From contig NZ_LT607752.1 in assembly GCF_900090265.1 (NCBI RefSeq), positions 3,162,001 through 3,226,000 of the forward strand: a stretch of 64,000 nt of DNA, given 5' to 3'. The translations under genes were made by a program, and so were the position numbers. The stretch is from Micromonospora rifamycinica. Its GTDB lineage: Bacteria; Actinomycetota; Actinomycetes; Mycobacteriales; Micromonosporaceae. Each line of letters opens with the position of its first letter. Positions within the stretch are counted from its first letter, which is position 1. Of the stretch, positions 43,127-51,720 are shown piece after piece. The notes under the pieces are model-generated. The model saw nothing but the letters and a program-made list of their open reading frames with translations. It was not told the DNA's origin and made no database searches.

Positions 43127-43653
43127 CCGGTCGTTCCCCGGTCCCGCCCGGCGTCGACCAGCGCCGCGACGTGCCGCACCGAGGGATTGTTGAAGAACCG
43201 CATCAGGTCGACGTCGACACCGAACTCGTTCCTGATCTCGGCGACGACCCGCACCGCGCTCACCGAGTCACCGCCGAGGTCGAGGAAGTCGTCGGTCACC
43301 CCCGTCCGGTTCCGGTCCAGGATCCGGTTCCACAGCGCGACGACCCGCTCCTCGGTCTCGGTCGTGGCCGGCTCGTAGCGGTAGACGTAGACCGACTCCG
43401 CCAGCAGCGACTCGGGGTCGGGGAAGCCGTCCGCCAGGTCCGGCAGCTCCGTGGCCAGCACGACGGTGATCCGCGACGCCGCCGCTTCGAGCACCTCGGC
43501 GCAGGCGTCCCGCAGCTCGGGGCCGCTGCAGAAGCCGTCGGGCCGCACCAGGGCCAGCACCGGGCCGGGCGCGCCGTAGTCGATGACTGTCGCACCGTCG
43601 ACGTCGGGCCGGTCGACCAGCGTCGCCTCGACGTCCTTGCGCACAGCGGGCAT
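43123..43653 (-). CDS. Carrier protein (PCP) with vestigial adenylation-lid domain
   Basis: A 176-residue protein. Residues ~95-170 form a peptidyl/aryl carrier domain with the phosphopantetheine site DDFLDLGGDSVSAVRV (Ser130). The first ~90 residues (VEATLVDRPDVDGATVI, ALVRPDG, ITVVLATELPDLADG) look like the C-terminal lid subdomain of an NRPS adenylation domain but lack the catalytic lysine segment, so they look like a relic of a split NRPS module. One of the two stand-alone AMP ligases probably loads it; the coupled Cys-type transacylase probably unloads it. Confidence 0.85.
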   Translation of the reverse strand: MPAVRKDVEATLVDRPDVDGATVIDYGAPGPVLALVRPDGFCSGPELRDACAEVLEAAASRITVVLATELPDLADGFPDPESLLAESVYVYRYEPATTETEERVVALWNRILDRNRTGVTDDFLDLGGDSVSAVRVVAEIRNEFGVDVDLMRFFNNPSVRHVAALVDAGRDRGTTG

Positions 43654-43827
43654 AGCGACCCCATCTCGACGTGCCGACTCTCGGCGGGATGGTCGGGCGG
43701 TGTCCTCACCGCAGGGCGCGGGCGGTCTCCCCCGCCGCACCCGGCCAGGTCACCGACCATACCGGAGCACCCCATGGGAGGGAAGATTGTCGATGGCTGA
43801 CCGGCCGGTGCGGCACTGCGGCGGCGG

Positions 43828-44778
43828 TCAGCCGCTCATCGCCCCGGCGGTCATGCCACGCACCACCCACCGCTGCGCCACGACGTAGAGCACGAGCGTC
43901 GGGAGCTGCGCGATGAGCAGGGCCGCCGCCGGCAGGTTCCAGGACACGAAGTACTGACTCAGCTGCACCGGCAGCACGCCCACCGTGACCGGCCAGCTGT
44001 CGGAGTTGTTGAGCAGCACCACGGCGAAGAGGAACTCGTTCCAGATGTTGATGAACTGGAGCACGAAGACGGTGGCCAGCGCCGGGCCGCTGAGCGGCGC
44101 GAGGATGCGCAGCAGCACCCCCGAGTCGCTGCACCCGTCCAACCGGGCGCTGTCGTCGAGTGCCCGCGGGATGCCGGCGAAGAAGCCCCGGAAGATGAGC
44201 AGGCTGAACGGGATCCCGTACACCCCGTGGATCAGGACGAGACCCGCCAGCGAGCCGGTCAGGCCGAGCGACTCGGCGATCCGGTACAGCGGCAGGACGA
44301 CCATCTGCTGCGGGACCATCAGCCCGACCAGGAGAAAGACGAAGAGCGCATCGGCGAACGGGATCAGGCGGCGGGCGATGAAGAAGGCGATCGGGAAGGT
44401 GACCACCACGTTGATCAGCGCGCCGCCCACCGCCAGCACCAGGCTGTTGCCCAGCAGGGTCGGCATGTCGAGCGTCGTCCACGCGCGCACGTACGCGTCG
44501 AGGGTGGGTGGCACGGCCGGCGAGAACGGGCTCTCCCGGATCTCCGCGTCCGACTTGAGCGACGTCTGCAACGACAGCCAGAAGGGGTAGAGCCACAGCA
44601 GGACCGCGACGGCCGCGGCCACCGACGCGGTGACCGAGTAGCGTCGCCGGGGCCGTCGTCGCCGGGGCCGTGCGCCGCCCGGCCGTTTGTCGCCCGGCAG
44701 TTCGCCGCCCGGCAGTTCGTCGACCGGTTCGGTCCCGGCGGGGCTGGTGTCGTCGACGACCTCGGACGGGTCACTCAT
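43828..44778 (-). CDS. Carbohydrate ABC importer permease (MalG/CUT1 type)
   Basis: A 316-residue integral membrane protein with six predicted helices after a ~45-residue Arg/Pro-rich cytoplasmic N terminus. The EAA loop that contacts the ATPase reads DDSARLDGCSDSGVLLRI. It pairs with the permease encoded just upstream (8-base overlap) and the binding protein before that. No ATPase gene is present in the cluster, so a shared ATPase (MsiK-type) encoded elsewhere is expected. Confidence 0.93.
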   Translation of the reverse strand: MSDPSEVVDDTSPAGTEPVDELPGGELPGDKRPGGARPRRRRPRRRYSVTASVAAAVAVLLWLYPFWLSLQTSLKSDAEIRESPFSPAVPPTLDAYVRAWTTLDMPTLLGNSLVLAVGGALINVVVTFPIAFFIARRLIPFADALFVFLLVGLMVPQQMVVLPLYRIAESLGLTGSLAGLVLIHGVYGIPFSLLIFRGFFAGIPRALDDSARLDGCSDSGVLLRILAPLSGPALATVFVLQFINIWNEFLFAVVLLNNSDSWPVTVGVLPVQLSQYFVSWNLPAAALLIAQLPTLVLYVVAQRWVVRGMTAGAMSG

Positions 44779-45712
44779 CGAACGCCTCCCGCGTTGCCAC
44801 CCGGCGCACGTACACGATCGCGAAGGTGAGGCTGAGCAGCAGGATGACCACGGCGATCGCGGCGCCGTAGCCCTGGTTACGGTTCACGAACGTCTGGACG
44901 TACATGTAGTAGCCCAGCAGGGCGCTCGCGTTGTCCGGCCCGCCCTTGGTCATCACGTAGACGAGGTCGAACGACCGGAGCGACTGGATCACGGTCAGCG
45001 CGACGACGACCACCATGACCGGCCGGACCCTCGGCAGCGTGACGTAGCGGAACCGCTGGAGCCCGTTCGCGCCGTCGACCCGGGCCGCCTCGTAGAGTTC
45101 CGCCGGGATCTGTCTGATGCTGGCGTTGAACAGGGCCATGCTGAGGCCCGAGAACTGCCAGGCGAAGACCGCGACGAGCGAATACAGCACCAGGTCCGGG
45201 TCGCCGAGCCAGTCCTGGGCCAGGAAGCCGAGGCCGACGGCGTCGAGCACCCCGTTCAGGGCGCCGAACGACGAGTTGTAGACCAGGGAGAACATGATGC
45301 CCAGGGTCACCAGGCTCATCGTGCTCGGCAGGAAGACCAGCGCCCGCAGCAGCCCTGTGCCGCGCAGCCGCCGCGCGTTCAGCACGGCGGCGTATACGAG
45401 GCCGACCGCCACCGGGACGGTCATCGTCACCGCGGTCCAGACGAGGGTGTTCACCAACGCCGTCCGGAAGGCGGGGTCCTCCGCCATCCGGGTGTAGTTG
45501 TCGAGCCCCACCCACTGCGGCGGCGTGAAGCCGTTGGACCTGTAGAGGCTCAGCCGCGCGGTCATGACGATCGGCAGGATGATGACGGCGACGTACGCGA
45601 TCACGGGAAGGGCCAGGTAGAGCAGGCCTTGCCGGGACGTCCGCGCCGGCCGGGCCGGACGCCCGCGCGCCGCTGACCGCCGCACCGGCGCGCGGCGCCT
45701 CGGACCGTTCAC
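44771..45712 (-). CDS. Carbohydrate ABC importer permease (MalF/UgpA type)
   Basis: A 313-residue membrane protein with six helices and a short basic N terminus. The EAA loop reads YEAARVDGANGLQRFRY, typical of CUT1 sugar importers. It forms the membrane channel with the following permease. The gene lies 31 bases after the binding-protein gene, so the three form one transcription unit. Confidence 0.94.
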   Translation of the reverse strand: MNGPRRRAPVRRSAARGRPARPARTSRQGLLYLALPVIAYVAVIILPIVMTARLSLYRSNGFTPPQWVGLDNYTRMAEDPAFRTALVNTLVWTAVTMTVPVAVGLVYAAVLNARRLRGTGLLRALVFLPSTMSLVTLGIMFSLVYNSSFGALNGVLDAVGLGFLAQDWLGDPDLVLYSLVAVFAWQFSGLSMALFNASIRQIPAELYEAARVDGANGLQRFRYVTLPRVRPVMVVVVALTVIQSLRSFDLVYVMTKGGPDNASALLGYYMYVQTFVNRNQGYGAAIAVVILLLSLTFAIVYVRRVATREAFDE

Positions 45713-45743
45713 ACTGCCTCCAGGTCGACCGGTGTCCCGCCGG

Positions 45744-47030
45744 CTACTGCCGGTCGGCCACGGCCTGCACGCGCTTGGCCGCCTCGGCGGGCGTCACGGT
45801 CTTGTTGACGACGCCCTGGGTGGCGTCGAGGAACTCGTTCGCGACCTCGGCGGTGAAGGCGAGGTCCACGTGCAGGAAGCTGTCGCTCGTCTGCGACTTC
45901 ATGGCCTCGGCGAGCTTGAGCATGACCTTGGACAGGTCGAGCGTCGTCAGGTCGACCTCGACGTTGGCCGGGAACAACCGGCCGGCCTTGCCCAGCGTCG
46001 TCTGCGCCTCGGCGGCGACGTAGTAGTCGACGAAGGCCGCGGCGGCGTCCCGGTGACGCTGGTCCGACTTCGCGTTGATCATGAGGGTGTTCTCGGCGTA
46101 GATCTCCAGCGTGCTCTGCTTACCTACCGCGGCGGGGAAGACGAAGTAGTCCATCTTGTCGGCCGCCGCCTTGTCCGACCCGGCGATGGTGCTCGGGTAC
46201 CAGTTGCCCTGCACGTTCATCGCCCCCTCGCCCTTGACCCACGGGATGGTCGAGTCGGCGTAGCCGATCGAGTTCGGCGATCCGTAGTAGTAGCCCGCCG
46301 CGTTCCAGTCGGCGAGCTTCTGCCAGGCCGCGACGAACGGCGCGTCGGTCCACCTACCCTTGCCGGCGACCAGGTCGTTGTAGACCGCCGGTCCGTTCTC
46401 CGCCACGACGAGCTGCGTCCAGTAGAACTGCGCCTCCCACTTCTCCTTGTTGGAGAGGATGAAGGGGGCCACCCCACCGGCCTTGAGCCTGGCCGCCGCC
46501 GCCTCCAGCTCCGGCATGGTCTTCGGGACGGTGACGCCCTTCTGGGCGAAGATGCCGGGCTGGTACCAGATGGCGCTGGAGGACATCATCGTCGGGGCGA
46601 AGTACTTCTTGCCGTCGAAGGTCGCCTGGGTCTGGCCGAGGGCGTTCAGCCGCTTGGTCCAGCCGTACTGCTCGTAGTAGCCGTCGAGCGGGGCGGCGAA
46701 GCCGGCGTCGATGACGTCCTTCGCCCGGCCGCCCGCCCACGCGTAGAAGACGTCCGGCGCGTCACCCCCGGTCAGCTGGGTGATCTGCTTCGTCTTGTAC
46801 GTCTCGTCGTCGATCGCCGTCCGGGTGACGCGGTACCGGCCCTCGAACTTCTTGTTGAAGGCCTCCACGATCGCCGCGTCGGCGTCGTCACCGACGCCGG
46901 TCAGCCGGGCGGAGTAGCGGATCTCGGTGACACCGGAGGATTCGGCCTCGCCGCCGCAGGCGGTGAGTGAGGCGCCGACCGTCAGCGTGACCGCGAGCGC
47001 TGCAATACGGAGTCTCTTGTTCGCAGTCAC
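45744..47030 (-). CDS. Sugar-binding lipoprotein of the ABC importer
   Basis: A 428-residue extracellular solute-binding protein (family 1). The signal peptide ends with a lipobox (GASLTACGG), anchoring it to the outer face of the membrane. The body shows the family's hinge segments (VNAFNKKFEG-like VEAFNKKFEGRY, YKTKQITQLTGGDAPDVFY). It delivers an oligosaccharide or glycoside to the two permeases. With the rhamnosidase nearby, a rhamnose-containing glycoside is plausible. GTG 47030 follows GGAGAG by 7 bases. Confidence 0.93.
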   Translation of the reverse strand: MTANKRLRIAALAVTLTVGASLTACGGEAESSGVTEIRYSARLTGVGDDADAAIVEAFNKKFEGRYRVTRTAIDDETYKTKQITQLTGGDAPDVFYAWAGGRAKDVIDAGFAAPLDGYYEQYGWTKRLNALGQTQATFDGKKYFAPTMMSSSAIWYQPGIFAQKGVTVPKTMPELEAAAARLKAGGVAPFILSNKEKWEAQFYWTQLVVAENGPAVYNDLVAGKGRWTDAPFVAAWQKLADWNAAGYYYGSPNSIGYADSTIPWVKGEGAMNVQGNWYPSTIAGSDKAAADKMDYFVFPAAVGKQSTLEIYAENTLMINAKSDQRHRDAAAAFVDYYVAAEAQTTLGKAGRLFPANVEVDLTTLDLSKVMLKLAEAMKSQTSDSFLHVDLAFTAEVANEFLDATQGVVNKTVTPAEAAKRVQAVADRQ

Positions 47031-47193
47031 CGGTGTCTCTCCATCCTGGACGGCAGACGAGGGTCGTGGACAGTGGGTCGGTAGTCTAGCCCTAAGTCGT
47101 CAGTCAGGATGGCATCGGATTGGCCGGTGTCGTCGCCGCCGAAGTCGACGGTGGTGAACGGTCCTGGCCGCTTAGTCGTTATCCGGACAATGG

Positions 47194-48639
47194 TCAGCCG
47201 GACCCGGCGTCCACCATCTGGTCGAGCGCGGAATAGTCGAGCTTTCCGGCGGCGGTACGCGGCATCGCGGCCAGCCGCCGGACGACCACCATGGCCGCCG
47301 GGACGCCGAGCGTGCCGGCGATCTCCCGCCGCGCCGGTGCGAGGGTGTCCGGCTCCCGGGTGGTGAAGACGACGATCGGTGTCCCGCCGGCGGTGGCCAC
47401 CACGGCGACCTGCCCCACCGGCCCGCACCACTCCTCGACGTCGTCCAGGCTCACCCGACGGTCGAGCACCTTCGCGAACCGCGACGACCGGCCCGTCACG
47501 TAGAGGAAGCCATCATCGTCGAGCCTGCCGAGGTCACCGGTGTCCAGCGTGTCGACCTCCCGACCGCGCGCCAGGTCGGCGCGGCAGGTGGCGTAGCCGA
47601 GCATCACGTTGGGTCCGGTGTAGCGGATCGCCCCCTCGGACCGTCCCGGGCGGGTCGGCCGCACCGTCACCCGACCGCCGGGCAGCGGGGTGCCGACCGA
47701 GCCCGGCTTGTCCGCGAGGCGGTCCGCGGCGAGGCAGGTGATCCGGGAGGTCGCCTCGGTCTGGCCGTACATGCAGTGGAACGCCCCGCCGGTACGGTCG
47801 GCCCAGTCGACGGCGGCGCGGAGCAGGCGCTGCGGCAGTCGTCCGCCCGCCTGGGTGAGCACCCGCACCGACGGCGGCAACCGGTCGGCCCGTCCGCCCA
47901 GCACCGTCTCGTGGACCAGTGGGGTTCCGCCGACGGTGGTCACGGCGGCACGGTGCACGAGTTTCCAGAAGTCCACGCTCAACGGGCTCAGGTCGGTCAC
48001 CACGACCGCCGATCCGGCCGCGAGATGGCTGGTCAGGATCGAGAGCCCGTAGCTGTAGCAGAGCGGCACGCCGGTCACGGCGCGCTGCGCGGCGGACAGG
48101 CCCAGCGCCCGGCCGATGCCGGTGGCGTTCGCCAGCACGGCGTCCGCGCCGATCCGCACCAGCTTCGGTGACCCGGTCGAGCCGGAGGTGGACAGCAGCA
48201 GTGCCAGGTCGGCCCCGACCCCGCCGGCCGGCTCCGGGGCGACCCAGGCCGCGCCCGTCCCGCCCGGCACCGCCGACCCGACCGCCCGGTATCCGCTTTC
48301 CCGCAGGTAGGAATCGGGATCGCCGGGCCGCTGGAACACCATCCCGGGTCGGTAGGTGGCGACGAGAAGTCGTTTCCGGTGCACCGGTGTGTCGGGCGGG
48401 AACAACGCCACCGCCTGACCGGCGGAAATGGCACCCAGATAAACAAGCGACAACTCGATCGAGTTCTGCAGGAAACAGAAGATCACCTCCTTTTCCCCAC
48501 TCCCGGTGAGAGTGCGCAACGCCTCGACGGTCCGGTCCAACCGTCCGCGCAGTTCCCCGAAGCTGATCGTCCGGCGGGCGGAGACGAGGGCCGGGTCGCC
48601 GTCGGATCCCCCGAGCAACAGGTCGCGGATCTCGGTCAA
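47194..48639 (-). CDS. AMP-forming acyl ligase 1
   Basis: A 481-residue enzyme of the ANL superfamily. Motifs in order: LLSTSGSTGSPKLV (P-loop), MYGQTEATSRI, LDTGDLGRLDDDGFLYVTGR, and the catalytic lysine near the end in RTAAGKLDY. It activates a carboxylic acid as the acyl-AMP and passes it to a carrier protein or CoA. In this cluster the carrier at 43123-43653 is the natural partner. TTG 48639 is preceded by GGAGG 5 bases upstream, which decides the start. It is divergent from a glycosyltransferase gene. Confidence 0.9.
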   Translation of the reverse strand: MTEIRDLLLGGSDGDPALVSARRTISFGELRGRLDRTVEALRTLTGSGEKEVIFCFLQNSIELSLVYLGAISAGQAVALFPPDTPVHRKRLLVATYRPGMVFQRPGDPDSYLRESGYRAVGSAVPGGTGAAWVAPEPAGGVGADLALLLSTSGSTGSPKLVRIGADAVLANATGIGRALGLSAAQRAVTGVPLCYSYGLSILTSHLAAGSAVVVTDLSPLSVDFWKLVHRAAVTTVGGTPLVHETVLGGRADRLPPSVRVLTQAGGRLPQRLLRAAVDWADRTGGAFHCMYGQTEATSRITCLAADRLADKPGSVGTPLPGGRVTVRPTRPGRSEGAIRYTGPNVMLGYATCRADLARGREVDTLDTGDLGRLDDDGFLYVTGRSSRFAKVLDRRVSLDDVEEWCGPVGQVAVVATAGGTPIVVFTTREPDTLAPARREIAGTLGVPAAMVVVRRLAAMPRTAAGKLDYSALDQMVDAGSG

Positions 48640-48920
48640 CGCCGCCTCCCCACCCGCCGTGTCGGGGCCGTGTCCCCGGTGCGACACGGGCCGCCGCCGG
48701 GCGCTGGACGCCTGCCCCACCGGCCCGGCCCGCCGCACCGACCTTCCCACGATCCGGTCATCTGCGGGGGTCGATGCGGTGTGATAGGTTCGGACCGCAT
48801 CAAGCTGATCATGACGTTGCGGATGGTCCACCACCGTCGGAGCGTTACCGGCGCAGACGCGGTAGGCGTCCTCCGCGACCGTCCGGACAGGACACCGACA
48901 CGGAGGGGGCGAGGTTGCGC

Positions 48921-49814
48921 GTGCGCGCCTCAGTTGTCATCACCACGTACAACCGACGCTCGGTGGTACCGCAGGCCGTCGAGTCGGTCCTCGGTCAGAC
49001 CCTCCGGGACATCGAGGTGACCGTCGTCGACGACGGCTCGACCGACGGCACGGCCGACGAGCTGACCCGGCGGTTCGGGCAGGACAGCCGGCTACGCGTC
49101 ATCCGCCGGGTGAACGGCGGCCCACCCGTCGCCCGCAACACCGGCCTCGACGCCTCGTCCGGCCCGTACGTCGCGCTGCTCGACAGCGACGACATCTGGC
49201 ACCCCGAGTACCTGGCCAGCCAGGTCGACGTGCTCGAGCGCCACCCCGAGGCCGACATGGTCCTCGACAACGGCATGTGCCACGCCCCGGGTGGGGAGTC
49301 CGTCCCGCTGTTCGACCAGCCGGACTGGGTCTTCCCGCACACCATCGACGCGATGTGCGAGCTGTCGTACATCCTGCCCAGCTTCAGCGTCTTCCGCTCC
49401 CGGGTGCTGCGCGAGCTGCGCTTCGACGAGACGTTCCGGGTCGGCGACGACACCGAGCTGATGTGGCGCTTCCTGGCCGCCGGGCACCGCAGCGTGGGCA
49501 ACCCGCGGACGCTGGCCGAGTACCGGGCGGTCTGCCAGCCGGGTGGCGAGGCCGCCGCGCAGCTCACCGGCGAGCAGGATCCGATCCTGCTCGCCGCCTA
49601 CGACGTCTGGAAGCGGTACGGCGACCGGTACCCGCGGGCGATCGACCGCGGCCCCGACTTCCACCGGGAGTTCGCCGAGGTGCTGATCCGCAACGACCGC
49701 GCGCACGAGGCGCGGTGGCACGCGGAACGCTTCGCGCAGACCGCGCCCGACGACCCGGACGCCGAGCGGCTGCTGCGGCTGTCCGGCGCGGTCGGTCAGA
49801 CCACCGCGTCCTAG
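48921..49814 (+). CDS. Family 2 glycosyltransferase
   Basis: A 297-residue GT-A enzyme: SVVITTYNRRSVVPQAVESV at the N terminus, then VVDDGSTDGT and the metal/nucleotide-binding LDSDD. It transfers a sugar from a nucleotide-sugar to an acceptor, probably the cluster's product. No membrane helix. GTG 48921 sits 6 bases after GAGG; TTG 48915 (two codons earlier, GGAGG 8 bases upstream) is equally possible. In the 281 bases upstream (48640-48920), shared with the ligase gene, I see no gene. Confidence 0.9.
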   Translation: MRASVVITTYNRRSVVPQAVESVLGQTLRDIEVTVVDDGSTDGTADELTRRFGQDSRLRVIRRVNGGPPVARNTGLDASSGPYVALLDSDDIWHPEYLASQVDVLERHPEADMVLDNGMCHAPGGESVPLFDQPDWVFPHTIDAMCELSYILPSFSVFRSRVLRELRFDETFRVGDDTELMWRFLAAGHRSVGNPRTLAEYRAVCQPGGEAAAQLTGEQDPILLAAYDVWKRYGDRYPRAIDRGPDFHREFAEVLIRNDRAHEARWHAERFAQTAPDDPDAERLLRLSGAVGQTTAS

Positions 49815-49828
49815 TCCCGGCAACCGGC

Positions 49829-49860
49829 CCCGGGCACCCGGCACCGTCGGCGTGCCCGGG
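49829..49860. terminator. Hairpin between convergent genes
   Basis: CCCGGGCAC (49829-49837) pairs perfectly with GTGCCCGGG (49852-49860), loop of 14 bases. It follows the glycosyltransferase stop by 14 bases and may also serve the converging exporter operon. Confidence 0.6.
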
Positions 49861-49932
49861 CCGGCACACCGTTGCTGCGGTCCCGCTCACCCCGCTGCCG
49901 ACTCCCCGCTCACCCCGCTGCCGGCGCTCCGC

Positions 49933-51720
49933 TCATTCCGTGTACGCCCGCGACTGCAGGTGGAACAGCTCGGCGTAGCGGCCACCGGCGGCGACGAGTT
50001 CGTCGTGCGTGCCCCGCTCGACCACCCGACCGCCGTCGAGCACGACGATGAGGTCGGCGAGGCGGACCGTCGACATCCGGTGCGTCACGAACAGGGTGAC
50101 CCCGCCGACCCGGGCGGCGACCTCCCGCGCGGTGGCCTGGTAGGCGTCACACACCTGCTGCTCGGCGAGGGCGTCCAGGGAGTGCCCCGGCTCGTCCAGC
50201 GACAACAGCATCGGCTCGGTACGCATCACCGCCCGGGCGAACCCGACCCGCTGCCACTGCCCGCCGGACAGCTCGGTGCCGTCGCCGTAGCCGCTGCCGA
50301 TCAGCGCCCCGGTGTCGCCGATCCGTTCCAGCAGGGCCGTCGCCCGCGCCCGGTGCATCGCCGCGGTGACCGCCTCGCGGGAGTCCACGTCCGGCAGGTG
50401 CCCGACGCCCACGCTGTGCTGCAGGGTGAGGTCGATCCGGGCGAAGTCCTGGAACAGGGTGGCGGTCCGTCGTCGCCAGGACGTCACCTCGGTCGCCGCC
50501 AGATCCACCCCGTCGACCAGCACCCGTCCCGCCGTCGGTGGGTACAGGCCGGTCAGCACCTTGATGAGGGTGCTCTTGCCGGCGCCGTTCTCGCCCACGA
50601 GCGCGACACAGGTACCCGCCGGCAGATACAGGTCGACGTCGCGCAGGGCGGTCCGGTCGCTGCCCGCGTAGGCGAAGCTGACGTTGTCGAACCTGATGCC
50701 GTCGGTCATCCGCTCGACGGCGAACGGCGTCGCGCCGGAGCCGCCCGACCGTTGCCGCGACTCGTCCCGGAGCTGGAGCAGGCGGCGCACCCCGCTGGCC
50801 GAGGCGTAGACGTCACCGAACAGGTCCAGCCCGGCGGCCATCTGGGTGGCGATCTGGGTGGCCAGCGTGACCACCAGGATGACGTCGCCGACGGTGGCCT
50901 CGCCCCGCCGGGCGAGCTGGTAGACGTAGAGGACCGAGCCGACGTACCCCAGGGCGAACGCGAGCTGCCCGGCCAGCCGCAACGCGGTGCTGCGCCACTG
51001 CGCCGCGTTCATCGTCCGCTGGTAGGTGGCGAGCAGCTCGGCCTGCTTGCCGAGCAGGTACCGCGCGTTGCCCATCAGCCGGATCTCCTGCTGGGAACGG
51101 GGATCGACCATCAGCCGGCGGTAGTGCCGGATCGTCCGGGTCACCGGTGCCGTCCGCTCCCGCGCCGACTCCAGCAGGTGCTCCGCGCGCCGGCCGAACA
51201 CCACCGGCAGCACCGCCACCACGGGCAGCAGCAACAGCAGCGGCGACAGGACGCCGAGCACCACGGCCGTGACGGCCAGCTGCGCCGCCAGGGCCGCCAT
51301 CGGCAGCCCGCCGATGATGCCGGCCCGCATCCGCTGCACGTCCTGGCGTACCAGGTCGACCCGGTCGCCGAAGGACGGATCGTCGCCCAGCTCCAGCCAG
51401 TCGGACCCGTTGGCGGCCCGCAGCAGCTCCCGGTGCAACCGCTGGTCGGTGATCTCGGCCAGCTCGAAGTAGTAGAGGTGGGCGAAGTGGCCCAGCATCA
51501 GCTCGCACAGCAGCACCACGGCGGCCACCGCGCCCCAGGCCGCCGCCTCGCCGGGAGCGTCGACGACGACCGCGTCGACGAGCTTCTTGAGCGCGAGGGC
51601 CACCGCCGGGGTGGCCAGTGCGCCGGGCAGGAGCAGCCCCATCCCGATGACGAACCGCCGTCGGTCGAGCCGCCACGCCAGCCGCAGCAGCCACCGGAGC
51701 CCGAACCAGGTGTTGTTCAT
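49933..51720 (-). CDS. ABC exporter half-transporter B (fused membrane and ATPase domains)
   Basis: A 595-residue protein: six membrane helices (~20-310) then an ATPase domain with Walker A GENGAGKST, signature LSGGQWQR, Walker B LLSLDEPGHSLDA and switch His (FVTHRMST). It pairs with the half-transporter encoded just upstream (ATGA overlap at 51717-51720) to make a heterodimeric exporter. In this cluster it most likely exports the mature product and contributes to self-resistance. Confidence 0.93.
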   Translation of the reverse strand: MNNTWFGLRWLLRLAWRLDRRRFVIGMGLLLPGALATPAVALALKKLVDAVVVDAPGEAAAWGAVAAVVLLCELMLGHFAHLYYFELAEITDQRLHRELLRAANGSDWLELGDDPSFGDRVDLVRQDVQRMRAGIIGGLPMAALAAQLAVTAVVLGVLSPLLLLLPVVAVLPVVFGRRAEHLLESARERTAPVTRTIRHYRRLMVDPRSQQEIRLMGNARYLLGKQAELLATYQRTMNAAQWRSTALRLAGQLAFALGYVGSVLYVYQLARRGEATVGDVILVVTLATQIATQMAAGLDLFGDVYASASGVRRLLQLRDESRQRSGGSGATPFAVERMTDGIRFDNVSFAYAGSDRTALRDVDLYLPAGTCVALVGENGAGKSTLIKVLTGLYPPTAGRVLVDGVDLAATEVTSWRRRTATLFQDFARIDLTLQHSVGVGHLPDVDSREAVTAAMHRARATALLERIGDTGALIGSGYGDGTELSGGQWQRVGFARAVMRTEPMLLSLDEPGHSLDALAEQQVCDAYQATAREVAARVGGVTLFVTHRMSTVRLADLIVVLDGGRVVERGTHDELVAAGGRYAELFHLQSRAYTE

